From contig NW_020653945.1 in assembly GCF_003589595.1 (NCBI RefSeq), positions 10,701,000 to 10,764,999 on the forward strand: a DNA stretch of 64,000 nt, given 5' to 3'. The notes beneath the pieces are model-generated. The model did not search any database. It worked only from the letters and a program-made list of their open reading frames with translations, and had not been told where the DNA came from. Of the stretch, positions 1 through 11,596 are shown piece by piece. The position numbers and the translations under genes were made by a program. Each line of letters opens with the position of its first letter. The stretch's first letter is position 1. Source of the DNA: Hyposmocoma kahamanoa (Eukaryota; Arthropoda; Insecta; Lepidoptera; Cosmopterigidae).

Positions 1-847
1 AGCGTTTTTGCGAGCCACAGATCGTTAGCCTAAGTTAACAAACAAACTTATTGTTTGCTTGCCTCAATGGAGATTGATTGTTGGACTTTTTAAGTGGTTT
101 TAAAAACAACGGTTTTAATGGAAACACTTATATTATAGTCTTTGCTTAGGTTTTCATAGTTAGATTTGTATTAAAAGTGAAACCATAAAACCAAACCTAA
201 CCGTCATGAACTCGTTGCTTTGTATATTCTTTTGCTGTTTTTGTTTTTGATTTGTTGCAAGTTAGTTTGCAAGCAATATGAAAGACAATGAAAAATAACA
301 CTATATTAATTACATATAATAATAAGTAATTGTGCTCATTTCAATTATTTTCTTCATTCCCTTTCTTATTTTTTATACATAGAGTCCATATCGTCTATTT
401 CACTGACTAAATAGATTAAAGAAGAAAAGTACACAATATGGTAATCCATATTTTTTTATTATCTAGAAAAATGAATAATTGAACGCGCTGTTGTTTCAAA
501 AGTAGAACATTTTTTTGAAAAACGTGTTAATGGAATTGTATTTCTCGTACCTTCTATATTTTTTTTACCTTTTTTTGATGTATATAACATGAAAATGATT
601 GTACTTGAAAGAGCGTATCCGTTTTCATCGCGGAAGGTATAAAAAAATTAATGCTACTGACTATAATGTTATAGTGTCATATAATATGTGATACGGTAAG
701 TTTTTTCTCTGTTGTAGCTTAGTCACATAAGAAGATAATAAACAACGTGCAAACTAATCGGCTATTCTAAAAGATACAGTTGAAAACAAATTTTATTGCT
801 AAGCAATCCAAAAGTTTTAATGCATTTAAAACTTTTCGACGTGTATA
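1..847. other. AT-rich non-coding stretch
   Basis: No repeat family, hairpin or coding signal recognised; presumably intronic or intergenic. Confidence 0.5.
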
Positions 848-849
848 CG

Positions 850-1060
850 TTCGATCTTAAGGTGTTTGGTTTTTTGGCGATCGACACGTGTGGTAAATCG
901 AAACGAGGAAATTTGTAAGCAACAGACGATAATCATCGTTTTTTTTTGTCGACCGACATCAGACAAAATCGAGAGAATGTGTAAAAAGTAGACGATCGAT
1001 ATCGTATTTCTTTTGTTAATCGACACGATCGTCAAAAAATCGAGCAAATATGTAGGCACC
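850..1060. repeat. Degenerate tandem repeat, ~70-bp unit, about 2.6 copies
   Basis: Two adjacent units, 895-964 and 965-1035, share the order AAATCGA...AATTTGTA...AGACGAT..ATCGT, a T-rich run, then TCGAC(C/A)GA. A partial unit precedes them (850-894) and another follows (1036-1060). The units contain CGATCG palindromes. The minus-strand open frame across them is a by-product of the periodicity. Confidence 0.6.
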
Positions 1061-1670
1061 CTTACGTCTTTTGTACCTACATATGCCACGCATGACACAA
1101 TTCAGAGATCGCAGACATTACAAACTCATCTGGATGTGCCTCCTGGCCACTCTGGGGTTTATAGTATAATAGAAGACTAGTAAATATTAATAAGTGAAGG
1201 TTAAGAAACATGCTCGTCTGACGCGACGACGATGCCTACCAGACAAGCTTACGTAACTCTTGGACATAATTATCATTCAAATTCTGTCTTGATACGCACT
1301 TTGATCCTGTTTTATGACATTCCTTTGATTATATTTTTATACATCTTAGCTTGAATTTTACGTCTATTAATTTGCTAATGAAGTTTCACAACAAGACACA
1401 AAAGATCACTATGATTATTTGACTTTGTTCTTTATAAATATTATATTCATAATAAATAAGTGCAAGAAGTATATCTCACATTTCCGCTGCGTAGGACAAC
1501 AAGCATCGGATAGCTAAGAACAATTTAATCTAATTAGGTACAAATCGATTGACCATCTATCTGCAGTGTAATCAATCAATTTGGCACGTTTGTGACTTGG
1601 GATAACCTATCCGTTGTCTAGTCGATCTTGTCTTTGTATAGCAGTGTAAAAAATTAACTCGTCTATATAC
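1061..1670. other. AT-rich non-coding stretch
   Basis: Nothing recognised beyond low-complexity AT sequence. Confidence 0.5.
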
Positions 1671-1939
1671 CTTTAGGTTCAATTTACATTGCGGCGGAAC
1701 GGACTGGAACGGAAACGTCGGAAAGTCGCCGACTGCAGCAGCGGAATTCTCACGAATGCGCGAGCATTCTCGAGCATGAGCGACAATTCCGCGGAAGATA
1801 CACGACGTGATTTTCGGCTAGTATCTAGTTTGTAAGTTACACAATTGACCAGATATACAAAGTGTTGCGAAGCTATGTAAAATATCGTTACAAAAATTCG
1901 CTTCCACTCCGTTCCGCCGCAATATAAATTAGCCTAAAG
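1671..1939. mobile_element. MITE with ~40-bp terminal inverted repeats
   Basis: The left end CTTTAGGTTCAATTTACATT, followed by GCGGCGGAACGGACTGGAA, is mirrored by the right end (1900-1939), whose reverse complement is CTTTAGGCTAATTTATATT then GCGGCGGAACGGAGTGGAA. The ~269-bp interior has no coding frame and contains a second palindromic core rich in CGAGCATTCTCG-type sequence. A target duplication could not be fixed. Confidence 0.8.
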
Positions 1940-2204
1940 CTTATTGTTATTTTACTAATCGCCACTAAGTAACTGCAGTTATTTAAAAGTTACCATGTAT
2001 GTTTACGGTACGCTTTTTATTCTTTCCAAGAAGTTCCAGATAAGTGCACAGTTGTTTCTGTTAGGAATGGTGATCGTCAGAATTATAGCAGAAACAATTT
2101 TCCTTAACAAAACTTAAGGTTTTAAGCTTCATTTCGTTAGGCCGATTCGCTCCCAGCCTCAGACCAATGTTTTGTACAGCCAAGTCTGATAGTAGTAAAC
2201 TAAC

Positions 2205-2444
2205 CATTCATTCGCGTGCACGTCTCTCGCTGTGACGGCTGCCTCGTTCGGATTACGTATTTGAATTACGAAGTCCATATATTCGAATCGATTAAACTTA
2301 ATTACAATAACAGACTTTTTCAAAAGTGCCTGTGATTTATAATTTGTGCAGTGATCGTGGTAAAGTGTGTTCAGTAAAATATAAAAACCTTTTGAATTTG
2401 GGTTATTGACAATTTTGATTCGAATTTCGAATCTTTTTGTTGGC
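2205..2444 (+). other. Candidate non-coding first exon with GTAAGT donor at 2445
   Basis: This is a repeat-free block whose first ~50 bases (ATTCATTCGCGTGCACG onward, about 2206) are GC-richer than the surroundings and contain an arthropod initiator-like TCATTC. It continues with text resembling an insect 5' UTR (GTGATTTATAATTTGTGCAGTGATCGTGG) and ends at GGC|GTAAGT. It has no long open frame. It is on the same strand as the CH exon about 25 kb downstream, where a first exon of a large neuronal gene could lie. No TATA box or convincing downstream promoter element was found. This is an inference from composition and one donor site only. Confidence 0.25.
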
Positions 2445-4000
2445 GTAAGTATTATAAATTCTTTTATTATTCATACGTCTACCACCATTTGTCTAGCGTT
2501 ATTTGTCTTATTTTTCGGTTAAGGCGTGCCACCAGTGCCGTCAATTTTGCGAATCTCCATTTGTGGTGAATGAAAGTGACAAATGGTTTTTGGTTGAGCT
2601 TCACCGTTGGTAGACGTAAATGGAACCTGTTATTAAAACCTAGCCACACCTATGAATGGGATTGTTTTGATCCTTCAACTTTTTCTTGTTTTCCGCGATG
2701 TGCTTCTAATTTGTTCTTTTTGGTGGTGTTTTGACTGCCTATTACAAATACTACTCAGTTGTGATTTATCGATTTTAACCGCTTGTTGTTAATGTTATAA
2801 GGTAGATTAGTGGAATAGGAACTAGGATGGTCTATCTTTCGTTTGCGGTTATAAGGATGTCAACGTACTATTTATTATTGCAATTAAATGTGACAACACA
2901 CACTTATTTCTCATAACGTCATTTTCTTCCTTCCGAACTTCTCTTGTTTTTAAAAATATCTACTAGATAACTAACATTTAAGAAAACGGGAACGGAAGTT
3001 ATGTTTTGTTTTCATCACAACTATAAACATACAACGGTGTTTGGTGAGTTACACAGTAAGTACTGTATTCAAACTTTTCGGGTTAAAAAGGTATTGATTC
3101 CGTAATTAAAAGTCGTTAAGAGCAAATAAAATAAACAAATGCATTCTCACTCGACAAAGAAAAGAAACAAAAGTGTAAACACTATTTCTAATTGGCCGTA
3201 CAACAAGGCTAAATCATGACGTACGCGCAGCTGTAAAAATGATATGAAATTACTTCGCACCCTCTGTGTTGCCCAGGCGCCGTCTCACTACATCGCCTTG
3301 AACTGTCATGTAGTTTAAAGAGTGACAGATTTAATGTCAAAGAGCTTTGTACGAGTCTTTTAATAATGGCCAAAACCAGATGTAAACTGGGACGTGTATA
3401 GGTACTAATGATAGCTTTGTGCGATTTTATGTTCTTCGACCGTGATGATTCCCAAAGTGGTTTACATCGGGATCCACTGTAACCTAGAAGGTGTCCATGT
3501 CAGCAAAAAAAAAAAAATAGGAGGTGCATGAGACGTTAACGGGGGTCTATGAGAGTGGATTCCCTTTAGGCAGGTCGCAATCAACATTTTAGCTTTCCAT
3601 AAAAGGAATAATCCACATGACGCAAATAGTACTTACGCATTTACATAATACTTTCTTATAAAAGACATATGTCTACTTGTAGGTACTAAACTTAAGTAAG
3701 TCATAAACCAATGCTTGCCATGCAAGAGATACCCTCAGTATATTGTGCTAAGAGTGTTTTATCAATTTATTATAAAAAAATTGCAATGGTTTAGGACATA
3801 ATTAAGCTTAGTGCAAGTGGACATTAAACAACCTATGAAATAAATAGTTCACAACAAAACAAAATATGGAGATTACATATTCAGTTGAATATAAAAGTGG
3901 AAAACGTTGTGTTTTTTTATAAAGTTTCTACTTTACGTTTAAACTTATCAAAGTAGTAGTAGTTAACTAGTAAACTTATCAGAGTAGCAGCTGTCAATAA
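2445..4000. other. Non-coding stretch with one small interrupted palindrome
   Basis: Only an inverted pair ACGTCTACCA (2474-2483) / TGGTAGACGT (2608-2617) stands out, with an adjacent internal CCATTTGTC/GACAAATGG pair; together they suggest an eroded foldback element. The remainder holds nothing I recognise. Confidence 0.4.
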
Positions 4001-4162
4001 CACATCATCATCATCATCACCCCATAGGCGAGGGTTAAGGTTAGGTTAGGTTAGCTCAACCCTCGCCTATGAGGTAGGCGGAGTACCAGCGCGGCGGACT
4101 AGGTTAGTTAGTCCAGCGGCGCGCAGCGCCGCGCTGGCTCAATACGGGTTGGGGTCAATAAC
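4001..4162 (-). mobile_element. tRNA-derived SINE (family B) fragment with two internal hairpins
   Basis: The (CAT)n start, the CCCATAGGCGAGGG core and the GCTGGCTCAATACGGGTTGGG end match the minus-strand tail of SINE family B (compare 24347-24570). The body is interrupted by two foldbacks, 4023-4071 and 4086-4137, that other copies lack. Confidence 0.7.
4023..4137. repeat. Two adjacent GC-rich hairpins
   Basis: Hairpin 1 has 14-bp arms CATAGGCGAGGGTT (4023-4036) and AACCCTCGCCTATG (4058-4071), with a loop of GGTTA units. Hairpin 2 has arms CCAGCGCGGCG (4086-4096) and CGCCGCGCTGG (4127-4137), with an inner GGACTA/TAGTCC stem. Both are perfect. Confidence 0.85.
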
Positions 4163-6084
4163 ACATTTGAAGTTAATGAATTTGTAAAAGAATCCATATT
4201 AGAAACGCAGGGGGTCTACACAAAACAACAAATTGGCACGTGGCCTATGTGACACGAAAGTTTGGAAATCTCTGTGCTAGCGTATTCGAAATACTCGAAC
4301 TCTAGTGTAATCAGGCCAACCGCTCGACGACCGGCTTTGGTTAATTATGTAAATAAGTGAACATATTGTAATATATCGAGATGACTTTGATTGCACTCTG
4401 TGATCGCGCCGCGTCACTAACGATAATGCTCATTTATTGTTAGATTAACTTCCAGCCATTAAGCTCAGAGAGCTGTCTAGTTGAGACTTTTTGTCGTATA
4501 CCAATTATGTCTCTTTTATATAGGTATGCGTCTGTGTCGGTAATCGGATTTTGGTTCTTGCTCGTTTATCGTGAAGTAATTTTCTCAGTTAGGATCTACT
4601 TAGGGCGAAATGGTATCATGATTGCGTACGTATTGAAGCGCATCAGCTAGACGCGATGAGGTGCACCTATAAATTCATTGAACGATATTGAAACAATTGC
4701 CTTTTAGAAATAAGATATACTGTCTTATTGTAAAATATACTCAAAGTTCCCCGACGTATTTATTACGAAAAATATCTCTAATAACAAAGAAAAGACACTG
4801 ATTTTTCTATAGATGAACGTAGTAAAAATGAAGATGCTGTGGAGTTTTTTCATTTTCTTTATCATGAGAATTTTACAGAATAATGTTTCGGACTCTATAG
4901 TTTATACGATATCCTCTCCTTTTATTAACAATTAAAAAACACGTTGAATTCCTATTTTTTAAAGTTCAACATTTGATTTTCCGTGAGGTATGTCGTTTTT
5001 GAGACTCACTTAAGTGGATGGTCCTATTATTCTTCGTGGCCGCGTTGGCATTTTGTAGTTCGATAGCGTTGAAATAATATAGTAGATATAAGTAACATAT
5101 TAAGTGTAGACAGTAGACGGTATAATTTTTCTGTTCTGAATAAATACAGGTTCCTTTTTTTCTATGACTTTTTTGTATTAACAAAACTAAGTAGGTAACG
5201 TATGAAAAAATCTGAAAGAAAATGATCACTTTCATACAAAACTTACACGCACGTGCGTTCTCCGGTCTACGAAAAAGTAAGTCAAGTATTAATACACTGT
5301 AGGATCGTTGGTAATTGTTTGTGTAAAATTTTATAAATAGAGAGATGACTTCTATTGTTTACATTGAATTAATTTCATTCATTATACTGTACTTGATCAT
5401 TAACACATTCATGGACCTACAATGCGATTTCAAAGTGCTTTCTCTCTAGTTGTCGCCTATTGCTTCTCCTAGAGACGTATCAACCTGTACTGACAAAATT
5501 CACATTTACGTAAAACGTTAAAACATTTTATGTTGAATCAATACAAATACAACAGCACAAAGAAAAGTAGTGACATTTTTGTGTAATAGAACTATTTAAG
5601 TATTGTCCATGAACGAGTTGAGTCCCTTCGCAACAGTTAGAAAGACAAGTATGACTAATTTAGTGTCCAGTAGTTAAGATCCAGCTATTCATGCAGTTTG
5701 TGAAGTAAGTAAATGTTACTCAACGAATAGCTCACAAACTCACAACAATAAGATTTGTCAATAACTTGTTTCTGCTAAGCGCAATTAGAGGTCAGCGTTT
5801 TGATTCTTGGAAAAGTCGAGATTATAATACGCACTACTGAGTACAGATATACAGGGTATAATTGAAATCGTGAATCATAGTTTATTAGTCTATGATGTAG
5901 GTACCTACTATTGTGAATCAATTTTTTTTTAACTTAACCATTTTTTGCTAACTTATTTGCATCGTCTTGCGCTGATGACTACGGGATCAACAGCGAAGGT
6001 CAATTTTTAAATATTTCTTTATAAATATTATTTTAATTTCTCCGTTCACGTGCCAGACAACTACACCAACTGCTTGGTCTCAAA
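4163..6084. other. AT-rich non-coding stretch
   Basis: No repeat family or coding signal recognised. The short minus-strand frame at 4966-5235 has no protein-like character. Confidence 0.5.
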
Positions 6085-6245
6085 CTAGAGAAATCCCTGT
6101 ACTATGAGTACTAGAGCAACAGAATTCACGCACTTCCCAGAACAAGTACAAAAGTTCATTTCCCAATTTGGTCCTTCCGGGAATCGAAACCTGGACCTCT
6201 TCATGGAATCGGACCCTGGACCATCGAGGTCGTCGTTTGTTTCTA
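6085..6245 (-). mobile_element. tRNA-derived SINE (family E), copy 1
   Basis: Read on the minus strand, a box B-like GGTTTCGATTCCC lies near the left part of the element, and the remainder (complement of TACTAGAGCAACAGAATTC...CCCAGAACAAGT) is shared with 46785-46965. This is a relic without its own coding capacity. Confidence 0.55.
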
Positions 6246-7689
6246 AAATTTCTTTTTCAGGCATCAATGTATATATTAACGAGTTATTTTTGGCAAATAT
6301 ACAAATCGAAAGCAAATTCTCTGAGTATTTTATTCGCTACAGTTCTTATTTATTTTTCTTATTTGATTTATTCTCTGCAAAAATTGTCTTGTGAATTTGA
6401 TGTACCTGCATAGTTAAGAGCACCTACTTAAATTACATACGCACTACCTCGTTCAAAGTTTAAAGAACGCTGTATCATCATGAATGATAGCCTATTATTA
6501 AGAGGGATAATAGTTATATACTGTATTAATTAATATTCAATTAAGTTCTCAATAGCAGTCAAACCCTTGTTAATTAGAGACTTGTTAATTTTAGATTGAA
6601 CAATTTCAGCTACGTCAGCAGGTTTTGTGTTGTCTTTCTCACAGTCATCTTAATTTCTTAGAATTTATAATTTCTTAGAATCGATAACAACTAAAGCATA
6701 TATGCAATACGTATAATCGATGCCCTAACATTCAGACCCCCTAACCAACTATTTGAGTCGCAGTACATCAGTGTGAAGAAAGGTATTAAACAAACTTAAC
6801 CTTTAACCTGTGAGCCGTAAAATTCATTTTTATATGACTTCCTTAATGCATCATTAGTGATTGATTTGCTATGAAACTTTTTAAGCCAATTTGATAATTA
6901 ATTACATTACGTAAATATAAATTTCAATCAAAAGGCTGGATTCCTTTACACTTTTCTGTTGAATGCGTAAGGAGGCTCTCGGAACCGAAAAGTCGGTTAG
7001 GGGATCAGGTATCTTATGACATCGATTGTACATATCTACGGGATATAGGTGTGAATATTTGAACCCATGTGGTCTTTACTCAACTTTTATAGCTCGTACC
7101 TTTTCGGTTATAAAAGAATTAGAGGAATGTGTGTGTCATCCGAGAGCTTTGGTGGTCTCCTGCAGTAAATCTTTTAGTATTCTATAAAACATTTGACATG
7201 ACGACATCAGCAAAAAAAAGTGCTAAGCAAGCGCAGTAAAAACAATGTAAAATTAGTGCACTAGTACAAGAATTTTCGTCATCACTTATAGTCGATTTGG
7301 TATTTCAAATATTTTGTTGTTAAAAAGCCGTGATTGTTTAATGGCTAAACCTGAAAAGGTTGTAAACGAATAATGTGCCGTGACCAGGATCACGGCAATA
7401 AAATAGGATACCTCGGTCCACAAAAATTTATTCGATAGTTTGAAGTTGAAGAAAGGAAAGAAAGGCCCAAAAGGGCCGAGTTATACAGAATTACAGATTG
7501 ATATTAATATTAAAATCGCTACATGATTTCGGTTGAGAACTGGTAAAAGGATCAAAATTAGACGCAATTAAGAATTAGAGCTGAACTGCTCGCTACCGCG
7601 ATTGAGTCGGGAATGACGACGGGACGAAACAAAAAGAGAATGGCGAGGCAAAGGAATCAAAGAACGATTCAAAATTTGATAAAAAGATG
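6246..7689. other. AT-rich non-coding stretch
   Basis: A purine-rich tract with GGCCCAAAAGGGCC (7465-7478) resembles the tail of an eroded retroelement. Nothing else recognised. Confidence 0.4.
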
Positions 7690-8010
7690 GGATCACGATG
7701 TAAGGAGGTCACATCGTCACAAATCGTCGTATCGTCGCCTCTCAAGCAGGGACCGTGGGTTTGAATCCGGGTTTTTCGAAATCTATATGTGAAATTAAAT
7801 TTAAAATATAGCATTTTTCAACACAATTTCGTGGTAAGAAAACGTCTTGATGGAACCTGCACGTCTTAGAAGGTTCACAAACCCTTGGAAAACGTGTGAG
7901 GCCCCGCATTGGGCCAGCGTGATGGACTATGCCTTAATTAAATTCTCGCCAGAGAGGAGACCCGTGCCCAGCAGTGAGAGGTATATAATTGATGGTGATG
8001 ATATTGTTGT
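7690..8010 (+). mobile_element. tRNA-derived SINE (family B), near full length
   Basis: A tRNA-like head (TCGCCTCTCAAGCAGGGACC, then box B GGGTTTGAATCCGGG at about 7757) is followed by the family body (AAAACGTGTGAGGCCCCGCA...GGGCCAGCGTG) and the typical end CCCGTGCCCAGCAGTGAGAG plus a (GATGAT) tail. Confidence 0.75.
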
Positions 8011-8402
8011 GGACGATTGTTATCATAAGTCATATTATAATATACATAAATACTCTCGCGGACACATAATTTGATTTCAAAGAAAGTTTGATAGGTCTAA
8101 AACTATTGTACAATTTTGAAACTGGTATACTAAACGTTATTTCCATAAGTCCTTGTCGACAATTTATATTTACAAAACCGGGGAAGACTTTTTCTTCGAT
8201 GATGGCAATAGTTTTATATTCCACTCTTTAAGAAAAAAATGCAAAGTGGCTCGAATTATGCATCGGAGAGTGTAAGTATACTTAAGAGAGTATGACATCT
8301 TTGAGCGGTATTTAGTAATATGAGTAAGCGTCACAAGACAGAGCGAAGGAATTATTCTTTCCTGTCTCATTCAGAACCAAGTCGCGAAATCCCCAACATG
8401 CG
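8011..8402. other. Non-coding stretch
   Basis: Nothing recognised. The minus-strand text around 8165-8235 (AAACCGGGGAAGACTTTTTC) resembles 21120-21190, suggesting one more low-copy repeat. Confidence 0.4.
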
Positions 8403-8816
8403 GTGAGATCAGCGAGGCGTCACGTCTACGCCACGATTGTCACGTCCTCTCTTCGCCCACTGAAATCACAATGTTATATAGGACATATCCTCCTTTGTGT
8501 TTCCATTGCAACTTTTACACTGTCCTTATTGGAACAGAAAATCGTAGACGACAGTATGGACGCATTTCTTTCGTTCGCTAAGGTTTTAGACAAAATTATG
8601 TCTTATTGTATAGAAGACGATAGTCTTCGCCATTATTCAATATTTGTCAAGTGGTTAAGAACGGTTGCCTCTGTATACCTATTTAAATTTCTAAGTGTTT
8701 CTGAATGTTTAGAAGCAATGCCTTTCGTTAACAACAAAGGAAAACCTTACAATGAAGTCTGCACGTCGAGGAAGGTTCACAGTGTGAAGTGCCCAACCCA
8801 ATACGGGTATTCATAA
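8403..8816 (+). other. 137-codon open frame, probably fortuitous
   Basis: This is one of the longest open frames in the window (137 codons). The middle (about residues 50-115) has a mixed hydrophobic and charged composition with repeated cysteines and leucines. The last ~20 residues are translated from a SINE fragment (8752-8812), the frame has no recognised domain, and the ATG lacks context support. With roughly 65% A+T and 64 kb of sequence on two strands, about one such frame would not be surprising by chance. Confidence 0.15.
8752..8812 (+). mobile_element. SINE family B fragment
   Basis: TGCACGTCGAGGAAGGTTCACAG...CCCAACCCAATACGGG corresponds to the middle of the SINE body seen at 7855-7910. 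Confidence 0.6.
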
Positions 8817-8920
8817 AGGCGATTCACGTCTAGTTGTGAGACGTATAATACTGGAGTGATAAAGATAAGCATAAACATATGCTTATGACTGAATTGGTCC
8901 AATTTTATGACATAACTACC

Positions 8921-8978
8921 GTCCAAACAGTTTGACTAATAAAGCGTCTTGTGTGTCCAAACAGTTGGACTAATAAAG
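8921..8978. repeat. Direct duplication, 34-bp period
   Basis: GTCCAAACAGTTTGACTAAT (8921) recurs as GTCCAAACAGTTGGACTAAT at 8955, both followed by AAAG. The second copy abuts a family A element. Confidence 0.8.
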
Positions 8979-8981
8979 AGT

Positions 8982-9255
8982 TAATCCAGGGATATACTGC
9001 CTTACTCATTTCTGCTGCCAAGCAGTAATGCTCACATTACCGCATTCCTGTTTTGAAGGGTAAGGGCGCTGGGGAAATTACAGGCACATGGGACTTGTTA
9101 ACTTATGTCTCAGGGTAACGGGTGCAGAGCCAGTGCCCTTCAGATTTTTGAAACTTAAAGCTCTGGGTGGCACTGCATCTGTTATGGACAGGCGTGTCGC
9201 TTACCACCAGGCGCAACGACTTTTTAGTCCCGTCACTTGGTATCATAAAAAAAAA
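8982..9255 (+). mobile_element. Family A retroposon, copy 1
   Basis: It starts inside the conserved 5' text (TCCAGGGATATACTGCC) and ends TTGGTATCATA plus A-rich. Hairpin 1 (GCAGTAATG..CATTACCGC) is kept. Hairpin 2 is weakened by substitutions. The frame starting at 9088 is one of the recurring family A frames. Confidence 0.8.
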
Positions 9256-11469
9256 CAAAATTTCAGCTCCTTAGTACTAAAAGATTTTGCACGAGCAAAA
9301 TAGTTCAACACAAAGATGCACATTAACCAAATCGAAATGGGTCAACAGACTGACCTCTACCAAAATAAGCAACCAATTTGGGGCTACCCAATCTACATTA
9401 TCTGTGTCCGAACGATCGATTGTTCCTCACTCATCGCTAAGTAAATCAAGTCCAATAAAAAAGATTGAATGTGCTATTTTGGTTCCTATTACACCAATTT
9501 AAAAAAGTGCTCGCTTTTGTTTGTGTTAATAATTAATTTTATTTGCAAGATTACCATACAGTGGCTTTAGTATTTCGAGTCACGAAAGTTCCAAATAGCG
9601 AGTTTAGCATTTTGTGGTGCACGAGTGTCAAACAGTGATTTTAGTGATTCGCCCATTGCTGCAATAACTTGCTTGTTTGATAAGGTAGTGTAGACAGGAT
9701 ACAAGATATACAAATATAACCAAAAATACGCATCAGCAATCCGAACATGTGTTTGGTTTTAGCGAATTAACTTGCATGAGCTCGCGCCACATATGAGCTC
9801 TAACCCTGAACTTGTGAAGGTCAACCATGGCGCAACGGATAGACATCCGATAGCCGGATTTACTGATCTAGATAGACAGAAGATTGGTTAACGGATACTG
9901 CAAGTTTTTCTAGGTCTGTTTGTAACAAATGTTTCTTGTGGTTGTTCATTTAGACGAATATTAGCTCTTCGGTACATCGAATACACATAGACTATTTAGA
10001 GAAAAAGTAATATTTTATTTTTATAGAATATCGTGATTTAATTAATTTTTCTTTGCGTTTGTTCGATATTTGTAATAATAATAATTACGAGAAATCATTA
10101 ACAATTTTGTGGCGATTCTCCTATTTGTGAACCTATTATTTTTACTTTTTTTTGTAATAAAGAGGGTACCTCAGTTTTTTCTTATAAAAACATTATTGAC
10201 ATTAGATATTTTTTTGTTTTAAAAATATTCAATTTTGTTTTTAGTTTTAATGTCAGTTTGATTCTTGTGATACATTTGTATGGAGTCAAAGACTAGTACA
10301 TAGATACTGTTGTATGGAGCTAAATAATTGTTATATTTATGCCGCATTGCTTCTCATAATTTCATGATATGCTGCAAAAGTCCGTGGATATCCACATGCA
10401 TTTAATTTTAAATCATGAAAACAATGGATGGTTTCCATTTATATTATGAGATAATATTACTATGAATTTCATTACTAATATGGGTCCAGAATACTTGCAA
10501 AATGACAAGTACAATTTTTTTGACATTTTGATCGAAGTTATATAAAAGCGAATTAAAACCATGATTATAAAAGTACAGCGAAAGTATACATAACATGATC
10601 ATCTTGAGGTTAATATGAGTTTTGAAAGTAGGGTCATAATTTGCTTTGTATTATAGAGAATGTAAAAAAAGTGTTCATATTATTGATTCTGTATGAATCA
10701 TAATTTTTTCCGAGATTTAAAAAAAATAATTTCATATCATGTATACGATCACCGGATAAAATATTTATGTATAGTCGGACCTTTATGTTTCGCCCTTTAT
10801 GTTGGACCTATGACCACAGACTGTGGTCGCATCTCTAAAATACCTGTGATATCTACACATAGTTACAAATTCCTTAAGGATTACTAAGAAAAGGTTCCTT
10901 TATACATATAAACGGAATGAACCAAGCACACGCGTTCCATTGAAACGCTAAGTTCATCACGATTAAGAATGTGTTTAAAACTATTATTGGTGGTACCCAT
11001 TCGCCTAGAAGAAACTAAAAATACCGACTTTTTAAATTGACAAGAAATTGGACATTTGTAAAAAAAATTTGAGATAAAATCTTGCCTAATAAGAAATATA
11101 AAACGATTAAAAGTGGAACAACCTATCGGCCAACCTAATTTCTATCAACGTGTTACTGCTATGTTCCTTTGTTAGGGGTAGGGAGAGTCAGCGTAATCAA
11201 GGCCACGTGCTATGACTAGTGTGTTGTGTATTTATCAAAAAAATTGGTAACCTATCACAAAGTCGAAAGCTTTTTGTCCGAAATAGCGTTTGTTCGAATT
11301 TTCATTTCTTATTATTCTTCTATCTTTTTCTACAATATTAGTCGATAAATTTACTAGAATCGGAGAGGATGTGGGTTATATTTTTCTGTATCTAATGGAG
11401 CAATAACCGTTTTTGACGTAACTCCACTTATGCCATTCTTCGATTTGAAATAGATATATAAAGGCCACA
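9256..11469. other. AT-rich non-coding stretch
   Basis: Only AT-rich sequence with scattered T-runs; no coding or repeat call. Text near 10900 (TATACATATAAACGGAATGA) recurs at about 62530 and may belong to repeat H. Confidence 0.4.
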
Positions 11470-11576
11470 TCTGCAAAATGACAAATTTTCTGGTGAGGGA
11501 TTCAACAATTCTACGTTCCAAATTAGTCGATAACTTTTTATGCTTAAATAGGAGAGTTATAACATTTTACATATAC
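11470..11576 (+). repeat. Repeat H, left part, interrupted by a LINE
   Basis: CATCTGCAAAATGACAAATT...CTTAAATAGGAGAGTTATAA...ACATATAC matches the continuous copy at 62340-62480. The sequence resumes at 14423 after the LINE. Confidence 0.7.
11571..11576. repeat. Target-site duplication ATATAC, left copy
   Basis: ATATAC at 11571-11576 is repeated at 14423-14428 on the other side of the LINE. The uninterrupted relative at 62445 reads ATGTATATAATTTG. Confidence 0.7.
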
Positions 11577-11596
11577 CTTTTTTTTTATTAAAGTTA

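Noticed and set aside
826..1098. 90-codon minus-strand frame
   Set aside because: It lies over a degenerate tandem repeat and has no domain character; the frame follows from the repeat periodicity.
4034..4056. Insect telomeric (TTAGG)n repeat
   Set aside because: Only about three GGTTA units, located in the loop of a hairpin inside a SINE; not a telomeric array.
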